Assembly (NCBI GenBank): GCA_026826555.1
Contig: JAKSZT010020895.1
Coordinates: 905,303-969,302, forward strand
DNA length: 64,000 bases
From: Tolypeutes matacus
Taxonomy: Eukaryota > Chordata > Mammalia > Cingulata > Chlamyphoridae
Direction of reading: 5' to 3'
Both the position numbers and the translations under genes were made by a program. The number at the start of each line of letters is the position of its first letter. Position 1 is the first letter of the stretch. Under the pieces are notes generated by a model. The model was given only the letters and a program-made list of their open reading frames with translations. It had not been told where the DNA came from and ran no database searches. Shown in pieces: positions 56,264-64,000 of the stretch.

Positions 56264-59200
56264 CTCTTTTTTTTTTTTTTTTTTTTTTTTGATTTGCAGT
56301 ATAGATTACAATTTAGATGATACAGTTTAATAAGTTTTGATGATATTTACCATGTCCTGTGTCCATTACTGTAAGGTAATGAAAAACCTTTCCCATGACC
56401 ACTAAATACGCCATTAGATCTTAATTGTTCCTTCCTCCCTACCCCCTGGGGCATATGACACTACCCTGTCTTGACTCATGGAATGTCAAGATTCATAGTT
56501 ACATATCCTGGGTATTTGAACCTGCCCTTCGTAATCTACACACCTGTCAATGCTGCACAACCAACAACAGTAATATCATTATCTATCTGTCCTATCCTTC
56601 AATATGCAACGAAATTCTATCCCTTTACCATAGATTATGTCCATATGGGTGATGGCTCAAAGCCTGCTCTTCTCTTACTCTCCCTTATCTTTTAGACAAT
56701 GGTTCTCGGAGACTGCTCACTTTCCTCAGTTCAAATCAGTGAGGTCATATACTGTTCATCCTTCAGTGCCTGGCTTGCTTTACTCAACATAAGGTTTTCA
56801 AGATTCATCCACATTATTCCATGTATTAGCATTTTATTCCTTCTTACAGCTGAGTAATATTCCATTGTATGTATGTACCACATTTTACTTATCCATTTGT
56901 CTGTTGATGGGCACCAGGTTTGATTCCAACTTTTGGCAATGGTGAACAATGCCGCTATGAACATTGGTGTGCCTATATCTGTTTGTGTCTTTGCTTTCAG
57001 TTCTTCTGGGTATATACCCAGCAGTGGAATTGCTGGATTATACGGAAGATCTATTGTTAGTTTTCTGAGGAACCGCCAAACTGTCCTCCACAGTGGCTGG
57101 ACCATACCACAGTCCCACCAGCAGTGGATGAGTGTTCCTATTTCTCCACATCCTCCCCAACATTTAGTGTCTCCTGTTTTTTAATGGCTGCCATTGTGAT
57201 GGGTGTAAGATGGTATCTCATTGTAGTTTTGATTTGCATTTCCCTGATAGCAAGTGATGTTGAGCATTTTTTCATGTGCTTTTTAGCCATTTGTATTTCT
57301 TCCTTGGAGAAATGTCTTTTCAGGTCACTTGACAATTTTTAAATGGGTTGATTGTCCTTTTATTTTCAAGGAGTATGATTTCTTTGTATATGCAGGATAT
57401 TAGGCTCCTATCAGATATATGGTTGCCAAATATTTTCTCCCATTGGTTAGGCTGCCTTTTTATTTTCTTAATAACATCCTTTGAAGTGCAGAAGTTTTTA
57501 ATTTTGATGAGATACCATTTATCTATTTTTTCTCTTGCTGTTCATGCTTTGGCTGTGAAGTTCATGAAACCATTTCCTATTACAAGATCCTGTAGATGCT
57601 TCCCTACATTATCTTTCAAGGTCTTTATGGTTTTGGCTCTTATAATTAGATCTTTGATCCATCTTGAGTTGATTTTTGTATAAGGTGTGAGATGGTGTTC
57701 TTCTCTCATTCTCTTGGATATGGATATCCAGTTCTCTAAGCACCACTTGTTAAAGAGGCTATTCTCTCCCAAATGAGTGGGCTTCATAACCTTGTCAAAT
57801 ATCAGATGACTGTATCTATATCAGAACTCTCAATTCAGTTCCATTGGTCAGTAGGTCTATCCTTGTGCCAGTACCACGCAGTTTTGATCACTGTAGCTTT
57901 GTAGAATGTTTTAAAGTCAGGTAGTGTGATACCTCCACTTCATTTTTCTTTTTCAATATGTCTTTGGCAATTCGGGGCCTCTTACCTCTCTAAATATATT
58001 TTGTGGTTAGTTTTTCCAGTTCCTTAAAAAATATAGTGTTGACTTTTATTGGGACAGCATTAAATCTGTAGATTAGTTTGGGTAGGACAGACATCTTGAT
58101 GATGTTTAGTCTTCCTATCCATGAACAGGGAATATTTTTCCATTTATTTAAGTCTCCTTTGATTTCTTTTAACAGTGTTGTGTAGTTTTCTGTATATAAG
58201 TCCTTTACATCTTTAGTTAAATTTATTCCTAGGTATTTGATTCTTTTATTTACTATTGTAATTGGTATTTTTTTCCTGAATTCCTCCTCAGTTTGCTTGT
58301 TATTGGTGTATAGAAATGCTACTGATTTTTGAGCATTGATCTTATAGCCTGCAACATTACTAACGCCTTTATAAGTTCTAGAAGCCTTGTTGTAGATTTC
58401 TCAGGGCTTTCTATGGATAGGATCATGTCATCTGCAAATAATGAAATTTTTACTTCTTCTTTTCCAATCTGGATTCCTTTAATGTCCTTTTTTTGTCTCA
58501 GTGCTTGCACAAGTACTTCTAAGATGATTTTAAATAAGAGTGGTGATAGTGGGCATCCTTGTCTAATTCCCAATCTCAGAGGGAAGGCTTTTTGAATTTC
58601 ACCATTGAAAATGATGTTAGCTTTGGATTTTTCATATATACCCTTTATCATATTCAGAAATTTTCTGTCTATTCCTATATTTTGTAGTGTTTTTATGAGG
58701 AAAGAGTGCTGTATTTTGTCTAATGCTTTTTCTACATCTATAGAGATGATCATGTGGTTTTTTTCTTTCAATCTGTTTATGTGATGTATTACATTGATTG
58801 ATTTTCCTATACTGAAACATCCTTGCATACCCAGGATGAAACCCACTTGGTCATGGTGTATAATCCTTTTGAAATGTTGTTGAATGTGATTAGTAAGTAT
58901 TTTGTTGAGGATTTTAGCATCTAGGTTCATTAGAGACATTGGTCTGTAGTTTTCCTTTCTTGTGGTATCTTTATTTGGTTTTGGTATTAAGGTAATGTTG
59001 GCATCATAGAATGAGTTAGGCAATATTCCTTCTACTTCTATTTTTTGGAAGAGCTTAAGTAGAATTGGTGTTAGCTCTTTCCGGAATGTTTGGCAGAATT
59101 CAGCTGTGAAGCCATCTGGTCCTGGGCTATTCTTAGTTGGGAGGTTTTTGATGACTGAGTCTATTTCTTTACCTGTAATTGGACTGTTGGGTACATCTAT

Positions 59201-60437
59201 TTCTTCTTTCATCAATGTAGGCTGTTTGTGAGTTTCTAGAAACTTGTCCATTTCTTCTAAATTTTCATTCTTTTTGGCATATAATTTTTCAAAGTATCCT
59301 CTTATGATACTCTTTATTTCTGTGGGGTCAGTAGTGATATCTCCTTGCTCATTCCTTATTTTATGTATTTGCATCTGTTCTCTCTTTTTCTTTGTTAGTC
59401 TGGCTAAGGGTTTGTCAATTTTATTGATATTCTCAAAGAACCAGCTTTTGGTTTTTTATTGTTTCCAGTGCTTTCTTATTCTCTATGTCATTTAGTTCTG
59501 CTCTAATCTTTGTTATTTCCTTCTTTCTACTTCCTTTAGGTTTAGTTTGTTGTTGTTTTTCCAATTCCTCCAAGTTTGCAGTTAGGTCTTCAATTTTAGC
59601 TCTTTCTTCTTTAATATATGAATTTATGGCTATGAACTTCCCTCTCAGGACTGCTTTCGCTGCATCCCAAAAATTTTGATATGTTGTGTTGTCGTTTTCA
59701 CTAATTTCAAGATAGTTACTGATTTCTTTTGAGATTTCCTCTTTGACCCACTGTTTGTTTAAGAGTGTGTTGTTTAACTTCCATATTCTTGTGCCTAACC
59801 TGTTTCTCTGGCCCTTAGTGATTTCCAATTTCATCCTGTTGTGTTCAGAGAAATTACTTTGGATTATCTCAATTTTTCCCCTACTATAATTGTAGAGGCA
59901 TTTATTTCTCCTCTTAGTTTTTCCAGAGTTTGCTGCACATATTTTGAGGCACCCCAATTAAGTGCGTAAATATTGATGATTGTTCTCTCTTCTTGAAATA
60001 TTACTCCTTTTACTAATATGTAGTGTCCATCTTTGTCTCTTACAATAGTTTTGCATTTAAAGTCTATTTTGTCTGATATTAGAATAGCTACTCTTGTCCT
60101 TCTTTATCTATGGTTATCTTGTAAAATGGTTTTCCAGCCATTCACTTTCAACCTTCTTGAATCCCTGGGTTAAAGGTGGGTTTCTTGTAGACAGCATATA
60201 GATGGATCATATTTTCTTTTCTATTCTGCCAATCTGTGTCTTTTGATTGGTGAATTTAATCCATTAACATTCAGTGTTATTACTCGTAATGAATTTCTTA
60301 CTTCAGCCATTATTTCTTTGGGTTAATGTATGTCATATGTTGTTTTGTTTTTCTGTTTGTCTTTTCAGTTGTTTTTAAACTCTCCTCCAACTCTCTCTCC
60401 CTTGTTTTTTCCTTTCAACTTATAGAGATTCCTTTAG
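56264..60437 (-). mobile_element. L1 with short 3' UTR and poly(A), 5'-truncated in ORF1 end
   Basis: A T run at 56264-56290 is the poly(A) tail on minus. The 3' UTR (56291-56720) matches 22860-23310 of the plus L1 and stops there, without the remaining about 2.2 kb seen in other copies. ORF2 (56731-60330) follows, and the 5' end lies in the last part of ORF1 at about 60437 ('gagattcctttagtag' equals the reverse complement of 18925-18940). It is the best preserved L1 of the window. Confidence 0.85.
56731..60330 (-). pseudogene. L1 ORF2p, well preserved but broken
   Basis: Three large pieces remain. Frame 59957-59433 (174 codons) holds the endonuclease/RT linker ('[15 protein letters not shown]', '[13 protein letters not shown]'). 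Frame 59374-58319 (351 codons) is the reverse transcriptase, with '[11 protein letters not shown]' at 83-93, '[11 protein letters not shown]' at 271-281 and the catalytic FADD box at 313-316. Frame 57105-56731 (124 codons) is the carboxyl tail ('[13 protein letters not shown]', 'MEYYSAVRRNKM'). The endonuclease has a roughly 230-base deletion at about 59880 compared with 19470-19715, and frameshifts separate the pieces. The protein would drive target-primed reverse transcription but cannot be made whole. Confidence 0.92.
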
Positions 60438-61320
60438 TAGGCTTCCCTCTTAGGCCTCTCAGAACTGTCTCAGGGGGCCAGTGCTCATCAATTATTGCCC
60501 TGAAGTCTACCCTCCACATGTACACTACCTGTTTTTAGAAAATACAATAAAGAATTAATGAATGATAAAAAAATAACAAATAAATAAACCTAAAATGAAA
60601 ATAAAATCTCAATTTATAAGTTCCTTGTTATAAGGTGCTGGCTGGATGCCTGACAACCCAGTCGATATTCTCTGAATCCTGTCATTTAGGAGTTACCATT
60701 TAGGCAGGGATTTCTACACTGAGCTACACCCACTTCACCAGGTTAGTTAGGCATTTGAAATCTTATCTCCCTGCCTCCTTTCAGCTCCTTTCAACTCAGG
60801 TGAGTTTGGCTTCTAATGATTTGTTGTCCCTCCTGGCTTCCTTCTCTCTCAGGCTGGTTTTCTGCCTGTCTTCACTTACCTTCTCATTACCTTCTACTTT
60901 CAGTGTGGCTGGCTGTGACAATATGCCTGGTCAGATACTGCCTCCCCTCTACCTGTGGCTGCTTCAGTGCTGCCTGGTGACTTTATTGAGATTCAAATGG
61001 AGCCCAGCTGGCCAAACTCACTGAAGAGAAGCCAATCTGCTTTCTGCCAGACTCTTCTTCTTTGCACGAGTGCATTATTCTTTCCTAATCAGTTGGCTGC
61101 AGTAAGTCAGAGGTTTTACTGAGGCTATTTGGCTTCCCAGCCATGGGGGTGAGTAAATCATGTTTTTCCTTTGTCATCTTTGTCTCTCTGTCCCTTTACC
61201 TCCTGGATGATGTGCTACATTCTCATAGTCTACATATCCTCAAGCACCTCCCTTAGATAATATTTTGCCTATTCTCTATTGTCTTTGTAAGACAGTTGAG
61301 CTCTTTCTACTTATTGGATG
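60438..61320. other. Mixed-composition stretch, possibly L1 5' UTR
   Basis: GC-richer and pyrimidine-rich on plus, with 'ctccttttcagctccttt' and 'cttcccagccatggggg' blocks. It lies between L1 pieces on the same strand, so a 5' UTR of the older L1 is possible, but I could not match it to the 5' UTR at 17510-18050. The frame 60755-61024 (89 codons) has no motif. Confidence 0.35.
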
Positions 61321-64000
61321 CTATCTTCCTGGAATTCACTATATTTTTTTAATATAGGTGTTCAGTGCTATAGATTTCCCTCTCATCACAGCCTTTGCTG
61401 TATCCCATAAGTTTTGATATGCTGTATTCTCATTTTCATTCATCTCAATATATTTACAAATTTCACTACAATTTCTTCTTTGACACACTGATTGTTTAGG
61501 AGTGTGTTGTTCAGCCTCCACACATTTTCAAATTTTCCCATTTCTTGCTTATTATTGATTCCCAGTTTCATTCTATTATGATCTGAAAAGGCGCTTTGTA
61601 TAATTTCAATCTTTAAATATTTATTGAGACCTGCTCTGTGACTAACATGTGGTATATCCTGGAGAAAGATTCTTGAACACTTGAGAAGAATGTATAACCT
61701 GTTGATTTAGGATGGAACTTTCTGTATATGTCTGTTAGGTCTAGCTTTTTTATCATATTGTTCATGTTCTCTGTTTCCTCGTTGATCTTCCCCAAATGCA
61801 TGGTAGGATTCACCTGTCAAGTCATCTGGTTCTGGACAGTTTTTTGTTGGGAGATTCTTTTTCATTTTTTGACTTTAGTTTTTATTTAATTTATTTAATT
61901 TTTATTTTTAAAGAAGTTTTAGATTATAATAAATGTTATATAAAAAATATAGGGGGTTCCCATATGCCCCACCTCATTCGCTCCAACACTTCCCCTCAAT
62001 AACAACATCTTCAATTAGTGTTGGATATTTGTTGCAATTGATGAACACATATTGAAACATTGCTGCTAACTGTGGACTATAGTTTACATTATAGTTTACA
62101 CTCTGCCCCACACAATTTTATAATTTATTAAAAACATCTACAATGGCCTGTATCTGTCATTGCAATGTCATTCAGGACAATTTCAATGGTGGGAGATTTT
62201 TTAATGACTAATTCAACATCTTTAAATGTGTTTAGTTACTGGAGTTCATGTATTTCTTGTAGAGTCAATGTAGATTGTGTATTTCTAGGAATTTCTTCAT
62301 TTAATCTAGGTTGTCTAATTTTTGGCATACAGCTTCTCATAGTATCCTACTATGATCCTTTTTATTTCTGTGGGGTCAGTCATAATCTCTCCTACCATTA
62401 TTTCTGATTTTATTTATTTGCTTATACTTTCTTTTTCTTTGTTATTCTAGCTAGGGGATAGTTGGTTTAAAAATTTCTTTTTTGAAGAATCAACTTTTGA
62501 TTTTGTTGACTTTCTCTGTAATTTTGTTCTCAATTTCATTTATTTCTGCTTTAATCTTTATTATTTATTTCCTTTTGCTTGCTTTAGATTTAATTTGAAG
62601 TTCTTTTTTCTAGTTCCTTCAGGTGTTCTGTTGCCTTTTTTTTTTCCCTCTCATCATTGCCTTTGCTGTATCCCATTAATTTGATAAGTTGTATTCTCAT
62701 TTTCACTCATCTTGGGATATTTACTTATTTATCTTTAACCCAAATGGTTGTATAGGAGTGTGTTGTTTAGCCTCCACACACTTGTGAATTTTCAACTTTC
62801 CCTTCTATTATTTATATCCAGCTACCTTCTATTATGACTAGAGAGGGTGCTTTGTATAATTTCAACATTGTCATATTTATTGAGACCTGCTTTGTGATGC
62901 AACATGTGGTCTCTCCTGGATAAAAATCCATTAGCACTTGAGAAAAATGTATAACCCACTGATATGATATGTAAAATCCTTTATATGTCTGTTGAGTATT
63001 GGTCAATTATCACATTGTTCAAGCTTTCTTTTGCTTTGTTGATTTCCTCTTAGTTTCTTCTATTTTAATGATGTGAGTGGTATTAATAATAGTAGCTTTA
63101 CAACTATTATTGTAAAGATGTCTACTTCTTCCTTCAGTTTTGCCAGAGTTTGCTTCATGTATTTTGGGGCACCTTGGTTAGGTGCATAAACATTTATGAC
63201 TGCTATTTTTCCTTGGTGAATTTTCCCTTTTATTAATATATAATGACGTTCTGTTTCATATATATATTGCATTTTAAGTCTGTTTTGTCCAATATTAGTA
63301 GAGCTATCCTGAACTTTTTGGGTTACTGTTGCATAAAGTACTTTTTTTCCAAACTTTTACTTTCAGATAGTTTGTATCCCTGGGTCTAAGCTGAGTCTCT
63401 TTTAGGCAGGATATAGATGACTAATGATTTTTGTATCCATTCTATAAGCCTATATCTCTGATTGTGCAGTTTGATCCATTCACTTTCAATGTTATTACTG
63501 TAAATGAATTATTTACTTCCACCATTTTATTCTTTGTTTTTCATATGTCATATCTTATTTTCCTCTTTCTATTCTTTTTGTTATCCTTTTTGAAATTCTT
63601 GCCTTATAAACTCTCCTCCAAGCCTCTCTTTCTTCTTTTTTTCATTCAGAATCTAAGGCTCCCTTTAATATTTCCTGCAAAATGGATTCTTTTCTATAAA
63701 CTCTCATAGTTTATGTTTGTTTGTGAATATTTTAAACTCATCTTCATATTTGAAGGAAAATTTTTCTGGATAAAGAATTCTCAGTTGGCATTTTTTTCAC
63801 TTTCACTATCCTAATTGTATCATATCACTGGCTTCTCACTTCCATCATTTCTGATGAGAATTCTGCACTGCCTTACTGGGCATCCCTTGCATGTGATGAT
63901 ATGTTTCTGTTTTGTTGCTGCCAGAATTTTCTCCTTATCATTGATGTTTGACATTCTGATCAGTACATGTCTTGGAGTAGGTCTACTCAGATTTATTCTA
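61321..64000 (-). mobile_element. Old L1: ORF2 endonuclease/RT and ORF1, runs off the window
   Basis: Minus-strand L1 with RT and linker wording (61321-61850, resumed at 62191-62600), endonuclease region (62600-63540, for example 'INVYAPNQGAPKYMKQTLAKL' in frame 63060-63272) and ORF1 end (63600-64000). The segment 61321-61850 overlaps in content with 62630-63010, so at least two fragments are joined. No long frame survives. Confidence 0.8.
61863..62190 (-). mobile_element. L1 3' UTR insertion with target-site duplication
   Basis: Flanked by 'gggagattcttt' (61849-61860) and 'gggagatttttt' (62191-62202). The insert on minus is the terminal part of the long L1 3' UTR (matches 36950-37170 and 49800-50110), ending in an A/T-rich tail near 61870-61910. 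It interrupts ORF2 of the older L1. Confidence 0.82.

Noticed and set aside
1..64000. CRISPR arrays, operons, bacterial mobile elements
   Set aside because: Nothing of the kind was seen. The only tandem arrays are the HAL1-like tails, a 60-bp MaLR repeat and microsatellites, all in vertebrate-type repeat DNA.

Overview
The window is AT-rich mammalian genomic DNA made mostly of nested retroelements. I found no intact host protein-coding gene. The closest lineage match is a xenarthran (armadillo, sloth or anteater). There are tRNA-derived SINEs of the DAS type at 29390-29570 (monomer) and 32113-32471 (dimer), L1 copies of one lineage share an unusually long 3' UTR, and several ERVL-MaLR-like LTR elements do not match the common primate subfamilies as I remember them. 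The species call is inference from repeat types only.

Left third (1-17.5 kb): L1 fragments in both orientations (680-6690), a retrocopy with perfect target-site duplications inside one of them (5097-5466), an L1 3' UTR insertion with duplications (8416-9017), a near-complete MaLR-type provirus on + (about 10145-13090) with a nested insertion in its 3' LTR, and a second MaLR element on - (13765-15644). Two small pieces (15691-15778, 17281-17386) belong to the same structured sequence family as the retrocopy at 5097.

Middle (17.5-45 kb): a near full-length but mutated L1 on + whose 3' UTR appears to run about 2.7 kb (to about 25575). It directly abuts a HAL1-like 'half-L1' on + (25580-30050) that has ORF1 but almost none of ORF2. 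Then come an olfactory receptor fragment (-), the dimeric SINE, another MaLR piece, two L1s on - (33845-41290), a Tigger-type DNA transposon MITE (41676-42022) and an olfactory receptor pseudogene on - (43270-44124).

Right third (45-64 kb): a second HAL1-like element on - (45016-49741) with the same ORF1-to-ORF2-tail junction and an 8-bp duplication, carrying a processed retrocopy; an L1 3' UTR with a solo LTR inside it; a 5'-truncated endogenous retrovirus on - (52156-54738) with a 3' LTR, polypurine tract and a 494-codon open env frame; and L1 copies on - to the end, one with a 351-residue open reverse transcriptase segment.

The most interesting items are the env remnant with its receptor-class motif, the pair of HAL1-like elements, the long L1 3' UTR with G-quadruplex-type tracts, and the recurring structured retro-sequence. 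All calls rest on reading and memory of repeat families; no database search was possible.
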